A DNA stretch of 64,000 bases from Halegenticoccus tardaugens (GTDB lineage: Archaea > Halobacteriota > Halobacteria > Halobacteriales > Haloferacaceae): positions 186,001 to 250,000 of the forward strand of contig NZ_SDIC01000005.1 in assembly GCF_004116405.1 (NCBI RefSeq), in the 5' to 3' direction. A program made the position numbers and the translations under genes. Shown here one piece after another: positions 1-8,181 of the stretch. The notes below the pieces were generated by a model. That model worked only from the letters and a program-made list of their open reading frames with translations, did no database searches and was not told where the DNA came from. How positions within the stretch are numbered: position 1 is the first letter of the stretch; every line of letters begins with the position of its first letter.

Positions 1-104
1 TAGTTTCTTATATTCTGGACGTATCATACGAATTCGAAGCACTATGCGCTCATCACATGCCATCCGAACGATGCGTATGAGCCGTATGAGACGGTGAACG
101 CTCC

Positions 105-878
105 ATGACGAACACCCTCGCTATCGGAATGCAGAAGGGCGGCGTCGGCAAGACGACCGTCGCGGTCAACCTGACAGACGGGTTGGCCGACCGTGGTCAT
201 GAGACGCTCCTCATCGACATTGATCCACAGGGATACGCGACAAAGTCGCTTGGATTGGAAGAAGCGTATCTAGCCGACGAGTTGAACGTCGCCGACGTGC
301 TCCTCGACGTGAAATCCTTCGACAGGATCGACGAGATCGTGGTCGGACGCGACCGATTCGACGTGCTCCCCTCGCACATCGACGCGTTCCAGCTGGAGCG
401 CGAACTCTGGTTCGAATCACGTACACAGGAACGACTGAGTATGGCGTTAGAGCGGCTCGACCATTCCTACGACTTCGTCGTCATCGATACACCGCCAAAC
501 CTTGGACCGCTTACGGACAATGGTATTCTCGCGGCGCAGGATGTCCTGTTTCCGGGCCAGTCGCGCACCTCCTCGATCGACGCACTGAAGATGCTGTTCG
601 ATCAGATTGAGACGCTCGAACTCGAATACGACGTTCCAGTCGGGATGGTCGGGGCGGTCATCAATCAGACTCGAAACGACGGGATGTCGGACCAGATGCG
701 CGAGTGGTACGTCGAACAGTTCGGCTCAGAGAACGTCTTCGAGATCCCGTTCCGCGTCGCGCTTCAGTACGCCTGGGAGGCTGAACAGACGATCTACGAG
801 TACGACGAGCGGGACGTGAGCGACGTGCGCGACGTCTTCGATCGACTCGTCACCCACATTGAGAACTACTATGAGTGA
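105..878 (+). CDS. parA: ParA/Soj-type partition ATPase
   Basis: A 257-residue P-loop ATPase of the ParA/MinD family, which acts in DNA partition by cycling between nucleotide states on nucleoid DNA. The deviant Walker A motif KGGVGKTT is at about residues 11-18, the Walker A' DIDPQG near 39-44, and the Walker B-like VVIDTPP near 124-130. Length is normal for small plasmid-type ParA proteins. Its stop codon overlaps the start of the next gene by 8 bases, so the two are very likely co-transcribed and form a partition pair. No ParB with an obvious ParB/Srx domain is present. Haloarchaeal replicons often carry several parA-like genes, so partition of this replicon is an inference. The family call is secure. 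Confidence 0.93.
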   Translation: MTNTLAIGMQKGGVGKTTVAVNLTDGLADRGHETLLIDIDPQGYATKSLGLEEAYLADELNVADVLLDVKSFDRIDEIVVGRDRFDVLPSHIDAFQLERELWFESRTQERLSMALERLDHSYDFVVIDTPPNLGPLTDNGILAAQDVLFPGQSRTSSIDALKMLFDQIETLELEYDVPVGMVGAVINQTRNDGMSDQMREWYVEQFGSENVFEIPFRVALQYAWEAEQTIYEYDERDVSDVRDVFDRLVTHIENYYE

Positions 879-1281
879 TAAAAAAGACCCGAGTAACAGC
901 CTCCGGGACCGATTCAAGAGCCGCAACGACCGCGCTCGGTCGCGGTCCGGATCGGCGGACGAAGCGGACGCGACCGGCGTGACTGACTCGACAAACGTCG
1001 ATGAGCCCGATTCGGGCGGTTCGGACTCGTCGGAGCGGACCGCTGACGCGGATCGGGCGGACGAAGGCGAGCCGAGCGTCCGCGAGCGAAAGCAGGTCGC
1101 CATGTACCTCCCGGACGACCTCCGCGAGGAGATTCAGCGCGCATACGACGAACTCGACGCGAAATCGAAGCTTGCAGGGAACGGTGGCATTGAAAAGCAC
1201 AAGGATTTCTTCGAGGGGTTCGTCCGTGCGGCGTTACAGAATGAGGACCTCCCGGAGTTCGTCGGCGTGAGCGACGAGTAG
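871..1281 (+). CDS. ParA-partner protein, probable partition adaptor
   Basis: A 136-residue protein translated in overlap with parA (start inside the last codons of parA). Residues 1-75 are low-complexity, rich in Asp, Ser, Arg and Glu, and probably disordered. From about residue 76 a compact segment begins with RKQVAMYLPDDLREEIQ, which resembles the strand and first helix of a ribbon-helix-helix or similar small DNA-binding fold, followed by further helices. The upstream ATG at 859 would extend further into parA and lacks support; the start at 871 gives the usual short overlap. I infer that it is the centromere-binding or ParA-stimulating partner. The fold is not certain from sequence alone. 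Confidence 0.75.
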   Translation: MSDKKDPSNSLRDRFKSRNDRARSRSGSADEADATGVTDSTNVDEPDSGGSDSSERTADADRADEGEPSVRERKQVAMYLPDDLREEIQRAYDELDAKSKLAGNGGIEKHKDFFEGFVRAALQNEDLPEFVGVSDE

Positions 1282-1563
1282 CGCGACCGCGGTGTCCTCG
1301 CTGCCGCCGAACGTGCCATCCGCCGCCAGTCACATGTTGACTGGTGAACGCGCAAACCCTGGTCGAACCGAAGCGGCATAGGATCCGGTCTCGTTGATTT
1401 TTCGTGGCTTCTCGAATGGCTTATGCCGAAATAGAGGAGTACAACCGCTGAGATGGCTGATTCGATGAAATGGTCAGAATCCATTTTATAGATCGATCCA
1501 ATGGATCACCTGTAACGTTCCGGTCAAACGAACGTCAACGGTCAACGCTTGAGGCGACACATA

Positions 1564-1746
1564 ATGACCCAATCGAGGACAGATACCGGAAAGCGAGGTG
1601 GCAACGAGTCCGTCGAGATCGTCTTCGCCGTCGACGAGGGTGACGAGACGGCGTCCGCGAAGGCGATCATCGCGGACGTCGCGCGCGATGACGCGTGGAT
1701 CGCGGTTCCGAAGGGGGAGGCAGCGGACCTCTCCCGCTGGCGATAA
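1564..1746 (+). CDS. small acidic hypothetical protein
   Basis: A 60-residue acidic protein that begins MTQSRTDTGKRGG and ends EAADLSRWR. It contains a short pattern (VEIVFAVDEGDETASAKAIIADV) that looks like one strand followed by a helix. Small acidic proteins of this kind are common and conserved in haloarchaea, but I cannot name a family with confidence. I chose the ATG at 1564 over the in-frame one at 1549 because the five extra residues add nothing recognisable. There is no clear operon partner. Confidence 0.5.
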   Translation: MTQSRTDTGKRGGNESVEIVFAVDEGDETASAKAIIADVARDDAWIAVPKGEAADLSRWR

Positions 1747-1912
1747 GCGGCCGCTGACGCACATTACTCGCTCCGAGAAAATCGGTTCGTCGTTTGCCCG
1801 GGTCAGGTGCTCGTCGACTCGGGTGGATTTTCTCGGATTCGAAACAGACTGGCACATTCATCGCGTTGGGCTCGACCGCACGGAATCGCCGAACCGATCG
1901 AGAAGTGGGCTC

Positions 1913-2206
1913 CTACGCCGAAATCTCGTCGGATTCGCCGATGTACCCGCGCTTCCACTCGGCGCGCGCTTCGATCTCGCGCCGTCCGCGGGAGGTCAAC
2001 GCGTAGTAGTTCGTCCGCCTGTCAACTTCGCCCTTGTCGACGAGTCCCTTGTCGACGAGCGTGTCGAGGTTCGGATACAGCCGTCCGTGGTGAACCTCCT
2101 TTTCGTAGTAGCTTTCCACTTCGTCCTTGATCGCGAGACCGTGGGGCTGGTCGAGGCCCGCGATCACGTACAGCAGGTCGCGCTGGAAGCCTGTCAGGTC
2201 GTACAT
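1913..2206 (-). CDS. PadR-family transcriptional regulator (copy 1)
   Basis: A 97-residue winged-helix regulator of the PadR family. The N-terminus LTGFQRDLLYVIAG, the recognition region and the wing with DRRTNYYALT are typical of haloarchaeal PadR proteins. It is a close paralogue of the regulator at 5063-5368, and the two differ at scattered positions and in their C-termini. Together they bracket an ABC-2 type transporter operon at 3116-4953. PadR proteins commonly repress a nearby transporter, so control of that operon is likely but inferred. The AT-rich stretch just upstream (2207-2290) holds its promoter. Confidence 0.9.
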   Translation of the reverse strand: MYDLTGFQRDLLYVIAGLDQPHGLAIKDEVESYYEKEVHHGRLYPNLDTLVDKGLVDKGEVDRRTNYYALTSRGRREIEARAEWKRGYIGESDEISA

Positions 2207-2339
2207 GCCTTCTATACATACTCTCTTTCATATAATTATAGTTTTCGGTCATACAAGAGCCAAAATAGTTATATTGAGGTTGTATGTTCAACAGACGATT
2301 AAGACAGATGCAGGAGGTGCCAACGAACTCGTTCGTAGA

Positions 2340-2712
2340 TCATGGTTATAAGATTCAGGCGAGAAACTCACGACTTCAGTGGTGGGGTGAATCGCCGCAC
2401 AGTGCTTAAACGCCGAACCCGCACGGTTTGAGTGCCCACACTGCGTATCTGTGGAAGTAGGGACGATGGACCCCATCGACTCTCGGCAGTCCACAAACTG
2501 GCAGTTGACTCGGTGTGTGCCTCATCAAAACGTAAGCCCGTGGACAACGGAACCGACGTTAAATATTCAGGTACCTCCGAGTCCTGTACAGGAGAGAAGT
2601 AATGGGGGCGCGACACTCCCATCGGCACGTCGGGTCGGAAACCCGAAGAGAACAACGAACCGCCCGGTGGTGGGCGTGGGAAGCCCACGACTTCAGTCGT
2701 AGGAGGATGTCA
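2340..2712 (+). mobile_element. relic 3' end of an IS200/IS605 (IS1341-type) element
   Basis: A degenerate stretch with the look of the end of a haloarchaeal IS1341-type element. Near 2425-2445 one frame reads RFECPHC, like the zinc-ribbon CxxC of TnpB, but flanking frames are broken. The segment ends at 2684-2712 with a hairpin (stem cacgact/agtcgt) followed by aggaggatgtca, which matches the usual terminal sequence of these elements. No intact tnpB or tnpA remains. This is a recognisable scar rather than an active element. The 270 bases that follow (2713-2980) contain no gene that I can support. Confidence 0.6.
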
Positions 2713-2980
2713 CACCGGTACTTCTGCCACAGTGAGAAGTCCGCTATCCAAAACTGGCACGTCCTATCGCTCGTGGGTGTTTCCCCGCCCGACTCACTGT
2801 GAGAGAATACGACGCAGGTAAAGATGCCGCAGACAGTGAACGTGACCCGTGCGGGCGCTGTCTCCCCTCCCTACTCTGTCCGCTTCGCTCACTCCGTAGA
2901 GAAAGGGGGGCTTAGCGACCTCACCGCAGAAGCTAAAAGCCGCCACCGACACACCGAGGCTCGACGCGATCGCTCGACCA

Positions 2981-3012
2981 TTGACATCCTCCCGCGCATG
3001 AAGATGCGGGCA
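2981..3012. mobile_element. isolated IS200/IS605-type terminal sequence
   Basis: The sequence ttgacatcctcccgcgcatg, followed at once by a complementary arm, is a small hairpin of the kind that ends haloarchaeal IS200/IS605 elements. It is roughly the mirror of the aggaggatgtca end at 2701-2712. No transposase lies next to it. It could be the other boundary of the relic at 2340-2712 after inversion or deletion, or the scar of a separate insertion. It sits just ahead of the ABC transporter promoter. Confidence 0.5.
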
Positions 3013-3115
3013 TGCGCTCGAAATCTCTGTTGTTCGCGAGTCTCCCTGATACTCGAAAACCCGAAATATAGATATATTTATTATAGTATACTCCCATTAG
3101 TTCATTGATCATTAT

Positions 3116-4111
3116 ATGAGTCGAACTTCTTCCCGAACGTCTTCCCCAGCGATCGAACTCCGCGGAGTCCAGAAACAGTACGGCGACGTCATTGCGTTAA
3201 AAGATCTTGATCTCACCATCGAAAGCGGAGAGATATTCGGATTCCTCGGTCCAAACGGCGCTGGAAAGTCGACCACGATCGACATACTTCTTGACTTCGT
3301 CCGACCGACCGACGGAAGCGTTCGCGTGCTTGGACTCGACGCACAGACGGACAGTCTGGCCGTCCGCCGGCGAACCGGAGTGCTTCCGGACGGGTATCAC
3401 GTGTACGATCGCCTCACGGGTCGACAACATCTCGAGTTCGCGATCGCCTCAAAAGGTGTCGCCGATGACCCGGAAGCGCTCCTCGAACGCGTTGGTCTCG
3501 GCGACGCTGCTGCCCGGAAGGCAGGCGAATACTCGAAGGGGATGAAACAGCGACTCGTGCTCGCGATGGCGTTGGTCGGCGAGCCGGAGCTTCTCATCCT
3601 GGACGAGCCCTCGACCGGCCTTGATCCCGCAGGAGCCCGCGAGATGCGCCGAATCATCCGCGAGGAACGCGATCGCGGCGCGACGGTGTTTTTCTCCAGC
3701 CACGTCCTCGAACAGGTCGAAGCCGTCTGCGATCGAGTTGCGATTCTGAACGCGGGAGAACTCGTCGCCGTCGACACCATCGCTGGCCTCCGTGCCGCTC
3801 GCGGTGCCGATACGACCCTCACGATCACAGTCGAGTCAGTTCCCGCGGGTCTGCTCGATTCTATCAACCGTCTCCCGGGCGTAACGAGCGTCTACGCCGA
3901 CGGAACCACCGTCACAGTAGCCTGTGAAGGCGCACGGAAGACCGCAGTTCTTCGCGCTATCGAGGAGTCCAAGGCTGGCGTTCGGGATTTCGAAACGGTG
4001 AGCGCCTCGCTCGAAGACCTCTTCATCGGCTACACGGGCGCTGATCGATCGGTGGTTTCGCCCTCTCCGACTCGGGCGCCGTCCGCTGGTCCCCGGGAGG
4101 CGGCCCGATGA
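3116..4111 (+). CDS. ABC-2 type transporter, ATP-binding subunit
   Basis: A 331-residue ATPase that energises the membrane protein encoded next. It shows Walker A GPNGAGKST near residues 45-53, the signature YSKGMKQR near 139-146, Walker B LLILDEPSTGLDP near 159-171 and the switch His in SSH. The C-terminal 100 residues form the accessory domain common in CcmA/NatA-type exporters. The gene overlaps the permease gene by 4 bases. An AT-rich promoter (tattta and tatagtata near 3073-3090) lies about 30-45 bases upstream. Two PadR genes flank the operon. The substrate is unknown; export of a drug, peptide or lipid-like molecule is possible. Confidence 0.92.
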   Translation: MSRTSSRTSSPAIELRGVQKQYGDVIALKDLDLTIESGEIFGFLGPNGAGKSTTIDILLDFVRPTDGSVRVLGLDAQTDSLAVRRRTGVLPDGYHVYDRLTGRQHLEFAIASKGVADDPEALLERVGLGDAAARKAGEYSKGMKQRLVLAMALVGEPELLILDEPSTGLDPAGAREMRRIIREERDRGATVFFSSHVLEQVEAVCDRVAILNAGELVAVDTIAGLRAARGADTTLTITVESVPAGLLDSINRLPGVTSVYADGTTVTVACEGARKTAVLRAIEESKAGVRDFETVSASLEDLFIGYTGADRSVVSPSPTRAPSAGPREAAR

Positions 4112-4953
4112 CGTGGACTGTTGTCGCCAAGAAGGATTTCCTCGACGCGCGTCTCTCGTGGGGGTTGTGGGTACTCGCCGCCCTGTTCGTCCTGTTCAGC
4201 GGTGCCATGGCGTACGCGTACACGCGACTCGCCCCCGCGGGCGTGGGCACCGGGGAGGCCGACTCGATCGGCCTCCTCGTCTTCCTGAGTTCACCGGTAA
4301 CGCTGTTCGTTTCGATCGCTGCGATCGTCATCTGCTACAAATCTATCGCTGGCGAAACCGAAAGCGGAAGCGGCAAACTGCTGCTCAGCTTACCGCACAC
4401 CCGTCGAGACGTGCTCGTCGGAAAGATCGCAGGGCGGACGGCCGTCCTGGTCATCCCGCTCCTCGTCGGCCTCGGGGTCGCTCTCGCGATCGTGCTCGCG
4501 CTCTACGCGGAGTTTTCCGCAGTCGACTACCTGGGGTTCACCCTTCTTACCGTGTTGTTCGCGTTCGTCTACGTCGGGCTGATCGTCTCCGTATCCGCAT
4601 TGACTCGCTCCACGAGCAAAGCGCTCGCAGGAGCACTCAGTCTCTTCGTCATCCTGGAGGTTCTCTGGGGAGTCGTGCCGCTGGCTATTGTCTTCGTGAC
4701 CAACGGATTTTCGTTGCCGCCGAACGGACAACTGCCCGAATGGGCCCAGTTCGTCTCACAACTCGCTCCGAGCGCGGCGTACGGAAACGCGATCCTGAAG
4801 CTTCTCCCCGGATCGGCGCAGCTCCCCGCCGGTCTCGTTCCCGCGAGTGACGCGGTGTATTTCAGCGGCTGGTTCAGCCTCGCCGTTCTCCTCGCGTGGC
4901 TTCTCGTGCCCCTCGGTTTCGGGATCGTCCGCTACCAACAGGTAGATCTGTGA
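4108..4953 (+). CDS. ABC-2 type transporter, permease subunit
   Basis: A 281-residue polytopic membrane protein with about six hydrophobic segments, starting with one near residues 15-35. It has the layout of the ABC2_membrane/NosY-like permease group. A conserved segment ETESGSGKLLLSLPHTR lies between the second and third segments, as in other archaeal ABC-2 permeases. It overlaps the ATPase gene by 4 bases, so the two form one unit. Its stop codon TGA is also the first three bases of an IS200/IS605-type terminal sequence, so the natural end of the gene may have been moved by an insertion. Confidence 0.88.
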   Translation: MTWTVVAKKDFLDARLSWGLWVLAALFVLFSGAMAYAYTRLAPAGVGTGEADSIGLLVFLSSPVTLFVSIAAIVICYKSIAGETESGSGKLLLSLPHTRRDVLVGKIAGRTAVLVIPLLVGLGVALAIVLALYAEFSAVDYLGFTLLTVLFAFVYVGLIVSVSALTRSTSKALAGALSLFVILEVLWGVVPLAIVFVTNGFSLPPNGQLPEWAQFVSQLAPSAAYGNAILKLLPGSAQLPAGLVPASDAVYFSGWFSLAVLLAWLLVPLGFGIVRYQQVDL

Positions 4954-5010
4954 CATCCTCCCCACTGTAACCGGCGGGGGTTTCCCCGCGCACTGAAGGG
5001 GGTTTAACGC
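4951..5010. mobile_element. relic IS200/IS605-type end after the permease
   Basis: The sequence tgacatcctccccactgtaa followed by ccggcggggg and a complementary ccccgc arm resembles the terminal hairpin of haloarchaeal IS200/IS605 elements, like those at 2701-2712 and 2981-3012. No transposase is present. It begins in the stop codon of the ABC permease. A scar of a past insertion or deletion is the simplest reading. Confidence 0.5.
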
Positions 5011-5062
5011 CTGTATTCCAGATAATATAGGAGCGTTCTGCTTTTAAGGCGCCGATCGTTTA

Positions 5063-5368
5063 TTATGAAATAGTTGACACTGAAAGTTTGGCTGTCTGAT
5101 CAGTATACTGAGCTTCCCATTTGTTGCGTGACGCAATCGTACGCTGTCCCTGCGTCGTTAACGCGTAGTAATTCGTTCGTCGGTCAATTTCACCCTTCTC
5201 AACAAGGCCCTTGTTCACGAGCGTATCAAGGTTAGGGTACAAACGACCATGATTAACTTCTTTCTCATAGTACTTTTCTACTTCATCTTTGATCGCGAGT
5301 CCATGGGGCTGATCAAAGCCAGCAATTACGTATAAGAGGTCTCGCTGAAACCCAGTTAGATTGTGCAT
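5063..5368 (-). CDS. PadR-family transcriptional regulator (copy 2)
   Basis: A 101-residue winged-helix regulator starting MHNLTGFQRDLLYVIAG, paralogous to the PadR protein at 1913-2206. Most of the first 75 residues are identical; the tails diverge. I chose the start by alignment with copy 1; seven further upstream residues are possible. Its DNA is visibly richer in A and T than copy 1, so the two copies have different histories rather than being a fresh duplication. The upstream region (5369-5576) contains attgttgacaat and atatagtata, which could be operators. Target likely the ABC-2 operon (inference). Confidence 0.9.
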   Translation of the reverse strand: MHNLTGFQRDLLYVIAGFDQPHGLAIKDEVEKYYEKEVNHGRLYPNLDTLVNKGLVEKGEIDRRTNYYALTTQGQRTIASRNKWEAQYTDQTAKLSVSTIS

Positions 5369-5576
5369 TTCGATTTGGTAAATAATCATCAGACTGTATA
5401 TTTATTTTTGCCGTATTGTTGACAATATAGTATATGGTATACAATTTCGAGTCGAATATAAATTGGTGTTCCGACATTATTGGTTGAGCTTCGTGACCAA
5501 GTGCACAACGAGGGTCACTCCGCCGTGAGACAACTGAACCAGAACTGACTTTCGCTTAGAACCGTAACCCAAGATA

Positions 5577-6884
5577 ATGGCGGAGGGTCCGAATTCAGCA
5601 CTTCCACGGCGGTCATTTCTAAAGGCTGCTGTTGCAACTGGTGGTGCAGCCGCGCTTAGCGCGTGTCTTAACCGGCTCCAAGAGACACAGGCCGATCCAG
5701 TCCCTCATGGAGTGAAAAATGAAAATTCACTACCCGTGCGCCAACACGCTTGGCGGGATGTGATCCGAAAGGATACGCACGGCAACTCTCTCCTTCCCAA
5801 TCATCAAATTCTTCTTTACTTAACATTGAAAACCGCTGGGCCTCCGGGTTCGAACGCTCGCCGAACAGTCGAAACTGCGCTATCTACGCTCGACCGTGCA
5901 TACGAGCGGAGTAACCGGGGGCTCCTTTTTTCGGCTGCCTATTCCCCGACGTACTTCGATCGATTCGACGAGCCGCTGCCTGATGCCATTGACTTGCCCC
6001 CACCGCGGGCACTTTCTCCGTTTGAGCACCCGACGCTCGACACGCAGGATATGCTCCTGCACTTTGCGAGTGACCGGGCAGACGTCGTCTTAGAAGCCGA
6101 GGAAGCACTCATAGGTGACCGCGACCGGGCGAACGGCGTCCCAGTCGAGGTCGGCCTCTCAGGCATTCTGTCGGTCGACAGTCGGCGGACGGGGTTCGTC
6201 GGCGCTGGGATGCCCGCGGAGCGTCAGGACGTGAAGGGAATCCCCGGCTCGAAGCCCGTCCCCGACGCCGCGCCGCTCTTTATGGGCTTTAAAGCCGGCT
6301 TCGAGCGGAACCAGGCGACGGAAGAGTACGTGACCCTTGACGAAGGACCGTTCGCTGGCGGGACGACAAAGCACGTCGCTAAGCTCCGCCAGCGCCTCGA
6401 CGACTGGTACGTCGAGCAGGACTTCGAGGATCGCGTGGCGGAACTGTTCAGCCCGACGCACGCGAGAAGGGGGCTCGTCGAGGGCGTCGGCGACAACCTC
6501 GGTGACGACAGCGGCGTCACGGCGGAGATCGTAGAACGGATCGAGACGGACGCCCGAGAGTACGGCCGTGTCGGCCACGCCCAGAAGGCTGCCCGGGCGA
6601 GCCGCGACGACGAGGGGAACGTCCGGCTGCTCCGCCGTCACATCGAGTCGACTGACGACGACGAGGCAGGCCTGCACTTCCCGTCGCTCCAGCGCGGAAT
6701 CAGCGACTTCGAGGCCGTCCAGCGGGCGATGAACGGGATGGACGTCGTGCGGAAGACGCCGACGATTAGCCCGCGCGTCAACAACGGTATTCTTGAGTAC
6801 ATCTTCGTGCAGAACCGCGGGAACTTCCTCGTCCCGCCGCGACCGTATCGATCGCTTCCGCACCCGCGACCCGATGAGCAATGA
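5577..6884 (+). CDS. Tat-exported Dyp-type peroxidase-like protein
   Basis: A 435-residue exported protein. The N-terminus has a twin-arginine motif PRRSFLKAAV and a lipobox-like LSAC, so it is probably membrane-anchored outside the cell. The body resembles the haem-dependent Dyp peroxidase/chlorite dismutase superfamily: a GFKAGF segment near residue 240, a histidine-containing HFPSLQRGISDFE segment near 365, and the late strand NNGILEYIFVQNRGNFLVPP typical of Dyp C-termini. I do not see the classical GxxDG motif, so it may be a divergent branch. It overlaps by 4 bases the gene for a P19-like iron lipoprotein, which suggests a role in iron or haem use (EfeB-like, inferred). The first 300 bases are more AT-rich than the rest of the gene. 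Confidence 0.72.
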   Translation: MAEGPNSALPRRSFLKAAVATGGAAALSACLNRLQETQADPVPHGVKNENSLPVRQHAWRDVIRKDTHGNSLLPNHQILLYLTLKTAGPPGSNARRTVETALSTLDRAYERSNRGLLFSAAYSPTYFDRFDEPLPDAIDLPPPRALSPFEHPTLDTQDMLLHFASDRADVVLEAEEALIGDRDRANGVPVEVGLSGILSVDSRRTGFVGAGMPAERQDVKGIPGSKPVPDAAPLFMGFKAGFERNQATEEYVTLDEGPFAGGTTKHVAKLRQRLDDWYVEQDFEDRVAELFSPTHARRGLVEGVGDNLGDDSGVTAEIVERIETDAREYGRVGHAQKAARASRDDEGNVRLLRRHIESTDDDEAGLHFPSLQRGISDFEAVQRAMNGMDVVRKTPTISPRVNNGILEYIFVQNRGNFLVPPRPYRSLPHPRPDEQ

Positions 6885-8077
6885 CACCTGACTCGCTTTC
6901 GACTGCCGACGCTGACCGATCGCCGACCGACCGAGACCGATCGGACGATGTCCGGCGAGAGCGACGATCCACCGAGGCTCGGCGCTGGCGACGACCTGGT
7001 ACCCTCCGGAGTCCGAGCCGTCGGGATCTTCTCCGAGTGCTCGGCGTCGGTGCAATAGGCGCGCTCGCGGGGTGTCTCGACGACCTCGGTTTCGACACTC
7101 GATCAGCGTGGCGCGACCCACCGGTCGTGGAAGACCGTCCGCGGGCGGTGTACGTTCCTGCGGTCACGGAGGGGATGGGCCACTACGGGCACGCCCATAC
7201 CGAATCCTATGGCGTCATGCTTTCGTACACGTACCCCCACCGCTTTTGGACGCTTGTCGGGGATCGACGCGAGAAGACCATCGTCGAGTCGGAGGATTCT
7301 CTCCACCTGATGGCGTCGATCTGGGACCACCACTCGGAGACGGTGATCCCCGATTCTGAGGTCACCATCGAGATCCTCCGCGACGGCGACCTCGTGACCG
7401 AGGAGGTCGCCTATCCGATGCTCTCTCAGGAGATGGGCGTACATTACGGCGACAACTACGCGCTCGACGGGAACGGCCAGTACACCGCTCGCGTCCGCGT
7501 CGGCGGCACGCAACTTCGCCAGACGGGCGCGTTCGAGGGTCGATTCGACCGCCTTGAAACGGCGACCTTCGACTTCGAGTTCGACTCGGACGAGATGTAC
7601 GACCTCCCGCTCACCGAACTGCCGGAGCGAGCGGGGACGCGTGGCGCGGTCGAACCGATGGACATGGGGCACCCGGTCGGACGAGCGCCGGACCCCAAGT
7701 CGTTGCCCGGCGAGCGACTCGGGCGGAAGACAAGCGGTGATGCCATATTCCACGCCTACTCGCTCTCGGATGCGTCCCGGTTTGCCGCGCCGGATCGGAC
7801 GTACCTCTACGTCACGGCACGGTCGCCGCACAACGGCTTCGTCCTCCCCGCGATGGGGCTGCGCGCCGAGATCGTGCGCGACGGGAAGCGGACGTTCGCC
7901 GGTCGGCTCCGGCGGACGCTCGATCCCGAATTGGGATACCATTACGGGATCGAGATCGGTTCCATCCGGTCGGGCGACAAACTTCGGCTCGCCGTCGAAG
8001 CCCCGCCGCAGATCGCGCGCCACGACGGGTACGAGACGGCGTTCCTCGACATGCCGCCGATGACGTTCGCGGTCTGA
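6881..8077 (+). CDS. P19/Tp34-like iron-binding Tat lipoprotein
   Basis: A 398-residue protein with a long charged leader, a Tat motif SRRDLLRVLG near residues 47-56 and a lipobox LAGC near 65. The middle domain matches the Fe2+/Cu-binding P19 (Tp34) family: GMGHYGHAHTESYGVMLSY near 90, IWDHHSE near 146 and PMLSQEMGVHYGDNYAL near 174. These are methionine- and histidine-rich metal ligands. A second beta-rich domain follows. In bacteria P19 works with an iron permease and is often near Dyp peroxidases. Here it overlaps the Dyp-like gene. No FTR1-type permease is present; the unknown membrane protein at 9680-11092 is the nearest candidate partner, which is speculation. Confidence 0.78.
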   Translation: MTPDSLSTADADRSPTDRDRSDDVRRERRSTEARRWRRPGTLRSPSRRDLLRVLGVGAIGALAGCLDDLGFDTRSAWRDPPVVEDRPRAVYVPAVTEGMGHYGHAHTESYGVMLSYTYPHRFWTLVGDRREKTIVESEDSLHLMASIWDHHSETVIPDSEVTIEILRDGDLVTEEVAYPMLSQEMGVHYGDNYALDGNGQYTARVRVGGTQLRQTGAFEGRFDRLETATFDFEFDSDEMYDLPLTELPERAGTRGAVEPMDMGHPVGRAPDPKSLPGERLGRKTSGDAIFHAYSLSDASRFAAPDRTYLYVTARSPHNGFVLPAMGLRAEIVRDGKRTFAGRLRRTLDPELGYHYGIEIGSIRSGDKLRLAVEAPPQIARHDGYETAFLDMPPMTFAV

Positions 8078-8181
8078 TCGCGTTCGAACCTCGTTTCGCC
8101 GGTGCGGTACGTCACGTTGGAATCGACATTGTGTCGGAACCGACGTCGCCTCAGAAATCGAGCGGGTCGTCAGCGAGTACG

